Assembly: GCA_964016875.1 (NCBI GenBank)
Contig: OZ024735.1
Coordinates: 1,790,469 to 1,854,468, forward strand
DNA: 64,000 nt
Origin: Fallopia convolvulus
Taxonomy: Eukaryota; Streptophyta; Magnoliopsida; Caryophyllales; Polygonaceae
Reading direction: 5' to 3'
Positions 19,747 to 30,700 of the stretch are shown in pieces. Made by a program: the position numbers and the translations under genes. The notes under the pieces were generated by a model. That model searched no databases and was not told where the DNA came from. It saw only the letters and a list, made by a program, of their open reading frames with translations. Position 1 is the stretch's first letter; each line of letters begins with the position of its first letter.

Positions 19747-21750
19747 TCACAGCACGCTCCCAGCCATAGTATTAGAATAGGCAGCTCCCTTAGCTTCTGT
19801 AGTTGGCCCTCTACGGCTGCCTTTCACAGCGTTCCTCAGCTGGCCAATTTCAACATGATTTGATGAATATCTAGTACTTCGATTTCTCTCCAACACAAAC
19901 TCATTGCTCCTCTTCTTAGCATGACCATTTGTCTTCTTCAAACTACCACCAATCGGACCACCACCCATGCTATAGGGATTCGAATTCCTCCAGCTCACAC
20001 TACTGTTACTGCGTAAAACATTTGTATTGAAAACACCTCTTGAATCAACACCATATCCATCCCTGCCTAGTTCTTGCCCAGACTCGGAACATGACCTCCC
20101 TACCCCATTTTCCCTACTGTACCTATCATCATCCAAATCTTTATTACCACCACGCCGAGCAATCAAACCCCAAATATTCCAAGACCTCCAGCTTCTTGAC
20201 TTCTTAACGACCTTCCGTTCACTTCGACTACCAACCACAGAAGCAGAATCTCTGACATCCTTGTCAAAACTAGCGGAGCAATCATCTCTATGTGCATTGG
20301 GGATTGAGTCCCTCAATACCCGATCACTTCCTATTATACCCTTACCATTGCCAGTATGTAAGTATTCTTCCACAGTTGCAGGAGTCTTCTTAGTGTTGCA
20401 TGGAGCAGGATTCATCTCATCTGTCTCAGCAACCAGCTCAGCTGCAATCCTCCTGATCGAGCTCGATCTGTCAAGGCTCTTCCTCCTCCTCGAGGAAGAG
20501 GAGGTGTCCAGGTAGTAATCCTTTGTCTCCGTAGCCCCACCTGGCACGCCTTCCTCTTCGTGTATTGACTTTTTTGGCTCCTCCAGATGGATCAGGTTGT
20601 CTTTTCTCAAATCTGTCATAGAAGGCTGAAGAGGAGGAGCACGATCCTCCCTAACTGAAATCATGGGTGGCATCATCCTTGAGAAGTTAGTGAGTTTTCC
20701 ACCACCAATGAGATATCCATCCCACGAAGCCCTTGGCTCGTCAAACGAGTACCTAGGGTTATCAAACGACATCCTCCCAGCATCCATGGAAAACCTGGGG
20801 TCAATGTCGCAGGATCTCCTGCCATGGCCATAATCAGCAATCTCAGATTGAGTTTCCCTGTAACTTCTCCCATCATTGCTTTTCAAGCTTCCCTGCACAG
20901 TCCTCCCACCTCTTTCCTTCTTCAGCTTGTGATCCTTCCTCGTCCAGACCTTGAGTTTCTTACTAAACACCGAGGCGGCAGACCAGAAGCTCCCGGCCAG
21001 TTCCTTGAAGTCCTTGCCTCCAGCCTTCTTGGTCTGGGGATCCAGATCCATGTTGTCCTTGTTCATCGGCTTCGACTTCGCCTTCTTGGCGTCCAGCATC
21101 TCCCCCTGCTCCTCAGAGGACAATTTAGGGTTACTAATGCTGTTATTCGAAACAATAGGTTCTTCAATCGCTTCGATTTCACCACCCTCCGCCTGATCTC
21201 GACTCCGCCGGTCTTCTCTCTCCTCCTCCTCTTGATCACAATCTCCTTCTTTTCTCAATTCGAGGACAATACCACTCGAACAGTCAAATTCCTCTTCTAC
21301 TTGGCCCGCTCCAGTTGCAAGTCCAACCTTAGAAGACGAGGAAGCGGCGTAGTCAGTAGGATTCGCCGCGGCCGTACGCTTGCCGTTATCCTGGCTGAAG
21401 AGCGACCAAAGAGTATTCCGAGCCCTAATGTCGCACGATTTCCTCAGCGGCTCGAAAATGCCGGTGAATCCGATGTCGTGCTTCCCGCCGGTAAAAGACT
21501 TGGTCCGCCGGAACTCCGGGACGACGGAAGGTCGGAAGATGGATTTGAGGGCAGAGGAGGTGGATTTGCGGCCAGCGGTGGTGGTAGGTTCGGCGGCGGC
21601 GGCGGAATCTAGAATGGAGAGGCGCTCGTAGAGGCAGGAGGGGCAGAAGCCGGCGAAGTGTTCGTGGGGATGGCGGTTGCAGCTGGTGGAGATGCAGTGG
21701 GGCTGAGGAGGCTGTGGCGGCGGTGGAAGCTGCTCGTCCACTGTACTCAT
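19747..21750 (-). CDS. OCTOPUS-family (DUF740) polarity protein
   Basis: Single-exon minus-strand CDS of 667 residues starting at the ATG at 21748-21750. The N-terminus has a proline-rich stretch followed by a conserved cysteine/histidine motif (about 18-48: CISTSCNRHPHEHFAGFCPS, then CLYERLSILD) that marks the OPS/DUF740 family. Further family features are SIFRPSVVPEFRRTKSF (about 90-106), SCDIRARNTLWSLFSQDN (about 133-150), SFWSAASVFSKKLKVW (about 252-267) and SGRSCSESGQE-like serine/arginine blocks towards the C-terminus. OPS proteins are peripheral plasma-membrane proteins that set phloem cell polarity and counter BIN2 in brassinosteroid signalling (family knowledge); which paralogue this is cannot be told. 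No frameshift or internal stop. Long ORFs on the opposite strand are shadows. Confidence 0.92.
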   Translation of the reverse strand: MSTVDEQLPPPPQPPQPHCISTSCNRHPHEHFAGFCPSCLYERLSILDSAAAAEPTTTAGRKSTSSALKSIFRPSVVPEFRRTKSFTGGKHDIGFTGIFEPLRKSCDIRARNTLWSLFSQDNGKRTAAANPTDYAASSSSKVGLATGAGQVEEEFDCSSGIVLELRKEGDCDQEEEEREDRRSRDQAEGGEIEAIEEPIVSNNSISNPKLSSEEQGEMLDAKKAKSKPMNKDNMDLDPQTKKAGGKDFKELAGSFWSAASVFSKKLKVWTRKDHKLKKERGGRTVQGSLKSNDGRSYRETQSEIADYGHGRRSCDIDPRFSMDAGRMSFDNPRYSFDEPRASWDGYLIGGGKLTNFSRMMPPMISVREDRAPPLQPSMTDLRKDNLIHLEEPKKSIHEEEGVPGGATETKDYYLDTSSSSRRRKSLDRSSSIRRIAAELVAETDEMNPAPCNTKKTPATVEEYLHTGNGKGIIGSDRVLRDSIPNAHRDDCSASFDKDVRDSASVVGSRSERKVVKKSRSWRSWNIWGLIARRGGNKDLDDDRYSRENGVGRSCSESGQELGRDGYGVDSRGVFNTNVLRSNSSVSWRNSNPYSMGGGPIGGSLKKTNGHAKKRSNEFVLERNRSTRYSSNHVEIGQLRNAVKGSRRGPTTEAKGAAYSNTMAGSVL

Positions 21751-22540
21751 CAGGAATGTGAAGAAGCAAAGAGAGGTCCTCTGCTCGTCATGCTACCACC
21801 ATTACCATTACCACTCCAGCATTTACTTTGCTCGACTTTTGCTTTTGGTACAGTAACGACGGAAATGTGATGAGAGAGTGAGAGTGAGAGTGAGAGAAAT
21901 TGGGAAGAGGAATAGAAAATTTTGTTTTTGCCGTTTAATTTGATATTTTGGGGTCTTTTTTCTCGATCTCGGTTTTCGCTACGCACGGACAAAAGGGAGA
22001 GAGACATGGGAATCGAAGTTTGCTTTTCGGTTGGACGCTTTAATTCTCTTTACGGGGCGGGTAGTACACATTTGTAATTACAATTTTACCCTTTTTCATA
22101 ACGGCCATATGTTTTAAAATACTGTAAACGTGTACTGAATAGTCGGTATCATATGTCTTGAAAATTACTTAAATTATAGAAGCTTATTTTATTTAGGAGT
22201 TTGTGCTATGTTTTCTTAAGAGTTTGTTCACATATTCGAATTCGATTTTCTTAACAGTGCATATAGATAAATTAGGAGAATCGTTCTAAACAATTGAACT
22301 AAGAGAAGTGAAAAAAATAAATTTTATTTGATATTATTAACAAAGTTAACTAGAAGGAGGTTTTACAATAACAAGTCAATTATATTAAATTTTCCAACTA
22401 AATTTTATTACAACAAATTAATATGTCTATTTCAACTGTCGAACTCGAACACATTAGTTTACGCATAGACATTTTTAACTATAAGGCTCATATTATTAGG
22501 CTCATATATATATATACGATTGATGGTGCGCAGATTTAAC
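21751..22540. other. 5' flank of the OCTOPUS-like gene and intergenic DNA
   Basis: Contains the presumed 5' UTR and promoter of the minus-strand gene, with a CT/GA-rich leader (GAGAGTGAGAGTGAGAGTGA, 21873-21892 region), then AT-rich intergenic sequence with a (TA)n run near 22505-22517. No other gene seen. Confidence 0.45.
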
Positions 22541-22544
22541 CATC

Positions 22545-23236
22545 CTTAAATGGATAAAATATCTGACTTCAACCCAAACATAAATAATGTCAGACGCTCG
22601 GACGAGCTTCGCATGACAAGTGCCTCGAAAGTGACTCTAAATGACAAGTGTCGCAAGACCAAACACCACACACAATTAACGGTGAGGGAAAGAATAGGTA
22701 GAAGCAACTGTAAGGGTCGCAAAACTAAACATCGCGCTCATACCAAAGGAAAAGAAAAGCTAATCAGCGCAAAGCTATGTCCCACATCGGAGGATTCAGA
22801 AACAACACAACGCCTCCTTGACAAATCAAAGACCGCCCCTTCTTCAAGCAATCAAATGGGATTAGATCGCTCATCTCACATCGGAACTACATGGAAATTA
22901 CTCTCCTCAAATGTCTATAAATAGGGGAAGATGACGAAACTTGCAAAGGTCGAAAAACGCCGACCTCTAACTCAAGACTTATCTTGTTAACAGAGATCGA
23001 TGTGTTGAAACATTCGTAGAGACTGCGGTATAATTAAGGCAAGGTTGATAAAAAAAAAGATCTCAGTCACAAAAGAACAATTTGCACGCATTTCTCGAAA
23101 GAGAGTACGAATAATCAAAAATTGTAAACACGAATTCATATCACTTGGGCATATTGTAATAAAACAAAAGACTTGTTTGTCCATTCAAATAACCCCGCGT
23201 CTCGATTCTAGCGTTTGTTTATTTCGGGTTTCAACG
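22545..23236 (+). repeat. Probable gypsy LTR remnant
   Basis: Contains CTATAAATAGGGGAAGATGA (TATA box, 22915 region) and a typical U5-like tail running to TTTCA at about 23233. A primer-binding-site-like TTGGCGCAGTCAATGGG follows at 23237-23253, close to the TTGGCGCCGTCTGTGGG sites of many gypsy elements. The left boundary is uncertain. A related U5-like segment (CTCAAGAC...TTGTT...CGAC.TGTTGAA) is at 53510-53570. Confidence 0.6.
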
Positions 23237-23319
23237 TTGGCGCAGTCAATGGGAACTTCTTCATCCTAACTCCTAAGTAGATATTCGACAAACAGGGTCA
23301 CCTTCGTTCTGAATCTCAA

Positions 23320-23620
23320 ATGGCATGCCCTGATAACTTCTTCCCACACCACCCAAACAACATGCTCGTGGATAATGCCAACGATTGGGCCAAAGACGCC
23401 TCCTAGCCAAGTTGGCCTTATGGTGTACCCCTGGGATGGACATACAACGCGCCGTTAAATCCGCACCCTTTCCCAGGGTACGCACGGCAAGTTGCGACCA
23501 CACCACAACATCTGTATCCCTTCCCGGTTACGCGCAGCAAGGGGTGTACAACATCCCGTCCCACCCAAACCCTTACCCGGGGTATGGGCAACCGCACCCC
23601 TAGAATGTCCCTGCGTGCAT
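23320..23620 (+). pseudogene. Gypsy gag-like fragment (decayed)
   Basis: Downstream of the primer-binding site, the plus strand reads MACPDNFFPHHPNNMLVDNA and then proline/glycine/tyrosine-rich repeats (YNAPLNPHPFP, GYAQQGVYNIPSHPNPYPGY) after stops and frameshifts. The layout fits a retrotransposon gag start; no intact frame remains. Confidence 0.45.
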
Positions 23621-23689
23621 CCTGAAGTATAGGCAGACACACTCAAAGTACGTTCCCGTTTACATTCCGAGGTATGAAGCGGAACAATT

Positions 23690-24055
23690 AGTAGAGGTGG
23701 TCGATATAGCCAAAGAGGTGGACACACCTCGACTTTTGGTCGTGGTGATGACAGAGGATCAGGCATGACAGTATAGACACGACCTATGTGTTCGTACTGT
23801 GGTCGATCTTATACCAGAGAGTGTCGATTACTTACTGAAGGATGTTTCAATTGTGGACAACAACGACACTTTTATAAAGAATGTCTAGTTAGATTGGATA
23901 GATTGAAAACTGGAAGAGCAGCATCTGAAACAATTGTACAAAATGTTCAATCAGAAGCACCAGTAATGAGTTTTGGTAGAGGTCATGGAAGAGGTCAAAA
24001 CATGAATAACATTGCTAGTAGAGGAAGACTGCAAACACAAGAATCTCGACCATAA
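23690..24055 (+). pseudogene. Gag zinc-knuckle fragment
   Basis: Plus-strand frame with two cysteine motifs: CSYCGRSYTREC, then CFNCGQQRHFYKEC, the latter a CCHC-type knuckle (C-x2-C-x4-H-x4-C). Arg/Gly-rich sequence lies on both sides (GRGHGRGQ). This is the usual C-terminal gag of plant gypsy elements. An in-frame stop precedes it near 23775, and no protease or RT follows. Confidence 0.7.
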
Positions 24056-24428
24056 GGTCAGGCTCGAGTTTTTGCTATGTCGCAATAAGAAGCATCTAGA
24101 ACACCCGGGGTTACTCACGATCAAGGAAGGACTTGCAGCTTGGAACTTTAAATTTGAAAATGATGACTGACAACTTTTTTAGCGAAGATGTCAACGATTT
24201 GATCAAGCGAGTTGTCGAACTACAAGCTCACCAGCAAACATGTTTCAAACAAAACGATAATCAATTTTGATATGTTTGGATCACTGATGGAAAATCGAGT
24301 TTGTAGATAGGAAAGTGACACTAAATGTTGTCACAAAGAATAAAAGGCATTTGGACAATGGGAACCGCCATCTCTAAAAGGAATTGTTGAAGATTTATTA
24401 ATTCAACAACAATGAAAGCAATCACTTT

Positions 24429-24617
24429 TTATTCAGCTTCAATGCTAGATCGAACAACCACTTTTTGTTTTATAGAAGACCAACTGATAAGATTACTCCT
24501 CAAAGTAAATTGCAAACCCATATTGAGATAAACAACCATCAAGATCATAAGGCCAATCGACATCAGAGAATGCAACGAGGCGCTTGTCAGATGTCTTGTG
24601 AAGACATAGGCCCGCAA
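24429..24617 (-). pseudogene. Ty1/copia RNase H fragment
   Basis: The minus strand encodes NLISWSSIKQKVVVRSSIEA followed by E, the hallmark copia RNase H segment (N-ISW-SKKQ--V-RSS-EAE). About 60 residues, upstream part degraded. A scrap only. Confidence 0.8.
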
Positions 24618-24619
24618 AA

Positions 24620-25273
24620 ATAAAGAGTTTGAGATACCTCAAAATCCGTTTTACAACAGTCCAATGTGTCCTTCGTCAGATTATGCATAAATTGACATAC
24701 CTTGTAAACGACATATGAAGTATTCAGCTTGGTCTTGAGCTTGTTTCCTAGTTTTATTTGGGTTGTCTTTGGCTATAAAGAGAATAAATATCACTTCCAA
24801 TTTATTAGTTATAAAAAGATTAAGATGCTAGACTTCATTTATCCAAGTATCCAATTGTATTTGTTGGTGTGTTAAAAATACACTTAGTTGAATTGAATAA
24901 GACTATTATATAAACTCTTAATTCCAATAAGCCTATGTAATAGTATTATATACACATACTCCGGTTTATGACATATAGACTTCCACACCACTTATATAAG
25001 ATCTAGGTATAATTAAGAAAAAAAAAAAGTTGACACCACCAACCTTTATAGCTCTATACACACATTATGTAAAAGAATATAATCATTATGCACAAATAGT
25101 ATGTAGTATAAATAAAGTAAATAATAGTTTCGGCGTTAATTATGCAAGCCTAAAATGTCAGCTACGGTCATTAGGGGAAAAAAAAGTAGTGGGAAAAAAA
25201 GAATATGTTCTTTTGTTTAAAATAAAGGTGGGTAGAAGATTTTTTTATTTTTGGTCGTCAAGATGAAAGAACT
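24620..25273. other. AT-rich intergenic DNA before the LINE
   Basis: No recognisable gene or element. The LINE target-site copy begins at 25274. Confidence 0.4.
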
Positions 25274-25290
25274 ATCAAGTCTCTATTACT
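25274..25290. repeat. LINE target-site duplication, left copy
   Basis: ATCAAGTCTCTATTACT, repeated exactly at 31858-31874 immediately after the LINE poly(A). The 17-bp length is normal for LINE insertions. Confidence 0.92.
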
Positions 25291-25320
25291 ACACTTGATC
25301 TTAGCCAAAAGGCCGAGAAA
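25287..25320 (-). ncRNA. Antisense U2 snRNA 5' fragment at the LINE 5' junction (not a gene)
   Basis: The 34 bases are the reverse complement of the 5' region of U2 snRNA (about nucleotides 6-39): on the minus strand TTTCTCGGCCTTTTGGCTAA, continuing GATCAAGTGTAGTA. The match ends sharply on both sides. The last four bases of the target duplication (TACT, 25287-25290) are shared with U2, so U2 sequence starts exactly at the insertion junction. It lacks the rest of U2 and its promoter, so it is not a functional snRNA gene. Confidence 0.85.
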
Positions 25321-26009
25321 CTTCACCCCCAAACTCAAGAACCCTAATTGGCAAATCAACCCCCCAAATCAAGTCAAGTTTAGGCTTTCTTCGACCAATT
25401 CCAGGCGTTATGGTGCCTACTCCCATCAAGAACTCCCAATTTGGTGGTCTATACCCGGATTTCACGCGAATAAAAAACTCGTCGAAGAGGAATATCCATC
25501 CGTCTGGTCTAGATTTGATGAATCTAGGGCTCTCCGTTCGACGGGGCTAGTACAATCGGCCTCGTGGTGGCGGCTTGGAAGACGATCCGAGCCTTCTTTC
25601 AAGGATCCATGCGCGTACTGGCGACTAGGGTGGGTGAAAGTAGGATCTTGTTCATTACTGGTTCATGAGAGAGAGATGGGCATTACCGAAGGGTCTTCTG
25701 AGGGGCGCATCTCTGGAGCTTGGAGACAGAAAACGGGACTAGTAGTGGAGCTAAATTCTCACCCTTGTCCTCTCATTGAGAACCGCCTATGGACCAGCCA
25801 AATCAGGTCGTCTCTCTCCCCTACTGTGCTTGATAATTTTATTAGGTACTGGATTTCCCCTGCGTTGTGCTATCTTGATATCTATAAATTGAGAGGATGG
25901 GGATACCTCCTTCCCATGATCTCTACTATTTCCTTCCTATACAATTCAAACACTTTCTCTGGGTCCAAAAAACTGAACTCGGATGTCTTTCTCTGGAATC
26001 ACATAACCA

Positions 26010-27622
26010 TGGAAAAGAATAAGGATAAGATGAAGAACCAAAAGGGATCCTTTAAGAAGGTTCTCTACTCTGACTTCCAATTCTCTAAAGACCGGGATGA
26101 GGGTGATTTCATTCATCCTCAACCAAATGTGAAACCTACCATGGTCGACCAGACCTTAAAGGGTAGTAATCAGAAAAAGCCTTGTGAGGCTGGCCCTTCG
26201 GGGATTAAGAAAGAAAGAAGCAAAACTAGAGGCAAGACTGATGTGGTGACAGTTCTGGACCAGATATCTGGAGTGAAAGAAAGTATTTTACACTTGAAGG
26301 AAATATCTCTAATTGCTTTTGTCTTTGTTGACCTTATAGAGATCGCTAGACTAAGGCAAAAGTTGAGAAGGCATTGGAAAATTAAAGGAGACTCTTATGT
26401 GTATATAAGAATACATGGGTGGGAAGAGCTAAGATTTGCAAACCCCTTTGAGAAGAACAAAGTATGGGAGGGGAGACTCTACCATGTCTTTGACTAGTAT
26501 CATGAGGAAAAACATAATATGTTAAATGCTGGCTCTTGTGACCTGATGAAATCTGGAAATGAATTCTGTGTTTTTCCGTACTTTTTTAGGAAGTTTCCAA
26601 ATGGAAAAAATGGTCTATTCTTGATTGAGTGGGTGAAAACAACCCCCCATTTGAGATGCTTGGATTGGTATCTTAGTTTATGGCTTATTGAGGCCTTCTT
26701 AAGGATGATTAAACTGCACCACTATGAAATGAGGTATACTGATCATGGTTTTGCTTTTAATAAAGATAATGAAACTATCACTCCCTCCCTCAGGGATAAA
26801 GAATATAAGAGACAAGATATTAAACTGATAAGAATAGATGATTATGATTATAAGCTAAGTGTATATATCAATGCATTTATTTCTGCTAGTGATGATTATA
26901 AGGGAATTAGTATATGTTATTTTATAATGTGCAGGCACACTCATGAGTGGAATATCTACACTAGTGCCTCTCAGTTAAGATATGTAATTGAAAATAGTTT
27001 ATGCTATTTTATAGTGTGCAGGCACACTCATGAGTGGATTATCTACACTAGTGTCTCTCATTTAAGATATGTAATTGAAAATGTTCTGTACAAATTGCTA
27101 GTGAAAGTGTATTTTTTGATCAACCCCAGGTTCTGGAGAAACAAGTGCATATTAGGACTGAAAGTGAGAACCACTAGTCAAGACTGGAAAAGAACAACTG
27201 ACTGGGAGATTGGAGGATCACATAAGAAGAGCACCAAAACCAGCAACCATATAGCAACTTGGCAACACAAAAAGTCCAATGGTCAATTGCTTTGTAACCA
27301 ATATTGTATAAAGATTGAGGTGAATGTAAGAATAACTATGCTTCTGCAGAAACCAATTGGATATTTAAGGAAAATACAGATCTGTAAACGAAAATGTAAA
27401 TATCTTGAAGAAAACTGCTATGTGAATAGTAATAAACAAGAACACTTGCAGGAACAACTCAGCTTTCTAAAGAAAATTTTCTGTTGTAAAGAACAAAAGA
27501 AATGCTTTAAAGAAAATTGTTGTATGAGCAGTATGAAAATTGAACACAGGATTAGTTTTGCTTGTCCACGTACATGTCATTGTAGAACTAATCTAATTGA
27601 TAACCTAAAGAAACAAACTTAA
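26010..27622 (+). pseudogene. LINE ORF1-like region (degraded)
   Basis: Two open stretches, up to 26497 and 26519-27622, separated by a stop. The first has a charged N-terminus (MEKNKDKMKNQKGSFKKVLY) and a segment (LRRHWKIKGDSYVYI) resembling the DUF4283 fold of plant LINE ORF1 proteins. The second is Lys/Cys-rich at its end with no clear CCHC knuckle. An 87-bp in-frame tandem duplication lies inside (26914-27087). ORF1 normally binds the element's RNA; assignment here rests mostly on position before the endonuclease. Confidence 0.5.
26914..27087. repeat. 87-bp tandem duplication inside LINE ORF1
   Basis: Two adjacent copies, starting ATGTTATTTTATAATGTGCA (26914) and ATGCTATTTTATAGTGTGCA (27001), each with AGGCACACTCATGAGTGG. 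The unit is 87 bp, 29 codons, so the frame is kept. Confidence 0.85.
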
Positions 27623-27704
27623 GAATGGCTCTATAGACCAGGCTACGCTAACTCTGAAAAAAGGCCCCTTGGAGTAGATCCAAAACTACTAACACATGTG
27701 AATC

Positions 27705-30700
27705 ATGAAAATTAGCTTTTGGAATAGCCGGGGTATGGGTCGGAAATCGTTCTGGCTTGAGGTCGACTCACACTGTAAGATAGAGAGAATACAGATTATG
27801 GCAATAGCGGAAACCAAAACCGAAAAATCACCAAATGAGCAATCATGGCGTCGAGCAGGATTCGATAATTTGGTATGGTCTTCCGCCGAAGGGAGAGCTG
27901 GGGGACTATGTGTGATGTGGAAGGAGCATCAACTCATAAATGAACAAGTCTATCTTCTTGTACATGAAGCAAGGTATGTCATTCTAAAATATACTCACCT
28001 AGTAAACCATTACAATATAGCGCTATGTTTTGTTTACGCTCCACCTAATGAAACTAACAAAGATGAATTCTGGGACAAATTCTCGCAAACCATTATCAAT
28101 TTAAATCTCCCACTTATCATTATCGGCGATCTTAATGAGATTCAGGAACCGAGTGAGAAAAAAGGAGGTGCTTATCCGGAGCCAAGTAGGTTTCAAAGAC
28201 TAACTAATTTTAAAAACCTATGTGAACTCGTGGAAATCCCAATTCTAGGCAATCAATTCACCTGGAGGAAAAACAAAACTGAAGATAACAACATATATGA
28301 AAAATTGGATAGAGTACTAGTTAGTAACTGCGTTCTACAATGGTTCCCTAATATTATAACCACAAATTATGCATTTACCACGTCAGATCATTGCAAAATT
28401 TCGGTAGAGATTGCTAATGAACAAACGAATAAAGCGCTACCATTCAAAATGGAAAAGATGTGGATGTATAGAAAGGATTTCAGAAATATAGTAAAACAAG
28501 CTTGGAGGATTGACGTTGTGGGATTGAATATGTTCCAACTGGTTAAAAAAACACAACTCCTAAAGTGTCATGCTAAAAAATGGAACAAACAAACTTTCGG
28601 AAAAACCTTTGAACAACTAAAAACAATAGAAAACAACCTTGTTGGCATCCAAGCCGAAATTCTAGCCTCCCCGCAACCTGGGTTGATACAGAAGCAAATT
28701 CGATTGATAAAAAGAAGGAATGCATACTAAACTATCATAAAACATATTGGCGACAAAGAGCAAAAACTAAACATATATGTTTAGCAGACGCAAACACAGG
28801 ATACTTTCATAAAATTGCAAGTGGAAGGAGAAACAGGAAGAGTATCAAGGAAATAAGAACAACTGAAGGGACTCAAATCACAGGTGAAGAAAACATCCGC
28901 AATGAAATCAGAAATGATTTTAAAAAACGATACTCTAAAGAACCTATTAATCAAATACTCATGAGAGACTATCTTAATTTGATTAATGTAGAAGTCACAA
29001 CTGAAGACAATAGGATTCTAACTAAACCAGTTTCTAATGAAGAAATAAAAGTAGCAGTAATGCAAATTGGATCTGACAAATCTCCTGGTCCGGATGGAAT
29101 GACTGCTGAATTCTACAAAAAGTATTGGGATATTGTAAGACCCTCAGTTATAAAAGCTGTTAAAAGTTTCTTCCACTCAGGAAAGATGCTAAAGCAGTTA
29201 TAGCGAAAATTGAGAACCCCAGCTCCACTAATCATTACAGACCGATTAGCCTTTGTTCAACAATATATAAAGTAATATCGAAAATTATAACAGATAGAAT
29301 GAAACAAGTAATGGGGAAAATTATTCATCCCCTCCAAGGGGCTTTCGTGGCAAACCGAGCCATCCAGGATAACGTCTTAATAGCACATGAAATATTTCAC
29401 TCCTTCAGAGTAACTAAGGCAAAAGATGGATGGATTGCAGTGAAACTAGATATGGAGAAAGCCTATGACCGTGTAGACTGGCACTTCTTGTTTGCAGTCA
29501 TGGAAAAATTTGGATTCCACCCAGTTTTCATTGAGTGGGTAAAGGAATGTGTGTGTACGACCTCCTTCTCAGTTCTAGTAAATAATGGACCCACCGACCC
29601 CTTTCTACCAGAACGTGGACTTCGCCAAGGAGACCCATTATCACCCTACCTATTTGTCCTGGGGATGGAAATCCTAGCTAGGAAACTCCAACAAATGAGC
29701 ATTGAAAGGAATTATCAAATTGGCTTCCCCATTACCCGAGGAGGAACCCGCATTCCCTTCCTAGCCTTTGCAGACGACATTATAATCTTTTCCAAAGCGT
29801 CCCAAAGTGCGTGCCGGAGTGTAAGACAGATTGTTGAAGATTATTGTGCGGTGTCAGGACAAAAAGTTAACTACCATAAATCAGCGTTCCAAACATCAAA
29901 AAATATCACTAATCAACATAAACAACAAATCCAACAAGCTCTTGGGATCTCTGCCATGACGGATTTGGAGAAATATCTTGGATGCCCTATTATTAATGGC
30001 AAAGTGAATAAGGAAACGTTTAAGGATGTGGTAGGAAAGACACAAAACCAGTTAACAAAGTGGAAGGCAAATTCACTATCCCAGGAAGGTCGAACGACTC
30101 TAATTCGAGCTAACCTAGCAGCAAAACCAAACTATACAATGCAGAGCTTTATGTTACCGAAAAATACTCATGAAAACCTAGACAGATTAAACAGATGTTT
30201 TCTATGGAACAAAGACCAACACTATAAGCCGCTTGTTGGTTGGGATAAAATATGTAAACCAAAATCCCATGGAAGCCTCGGAATTAGAAAGGCAGAGCAC
30301 ATGAACAAAGCACTTCAAATGAAACTATTATGGAAAATTTTGGCGGAGCCCCAAAATAGTTGGGTCAAAGTAGTAACTGAAAAATATATTCGTCAGGATA
30401 CTTTTTGCACGTACAAATTAAAATCCAATACTTCGTGGCAATGGAAAAAACTAATGAACTTAAGACAAGAATTTGAAAAGGAACTAATTTGGCAAGTAGG
30501 TGATGGAAAAACGATTAATTTCTGGAAAGATAAATGGGTAATGAATGAAAGCCTTGAACCTTATGCACTAGATCCTACAACGGTGCATGTTCCTACCAAG
30601 GTTGGGGATTTTATTTCCAACGACAAAGTGTGGAAAACAACACAATTGCAACAAATACTTCCGTATAACATTGTTGAACAAATTATTGCCACCCCAATCC

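Noticed and set aside
20027..21612. Plus-strand ORFs of 162 and 262 codons over the OCTOPUS-like gene
   Set aside because: Antisense shadows of a real 667-codon gene with a clear family signature on the other strand.
25287..25320. A functional U2 snRNA gene
   Set aside because: Only 34 bases of the ~195-nt RNA are present, with no upstream element or 3' box.
25295..26009. The 5' part of the 400-codon frame ending at 26497 as a protein gene
   Set aside because: It starts inside the U2 fragment at a non-ATG codon and shows no domain before about 26010. More likely the LINE 5' untranslated region.
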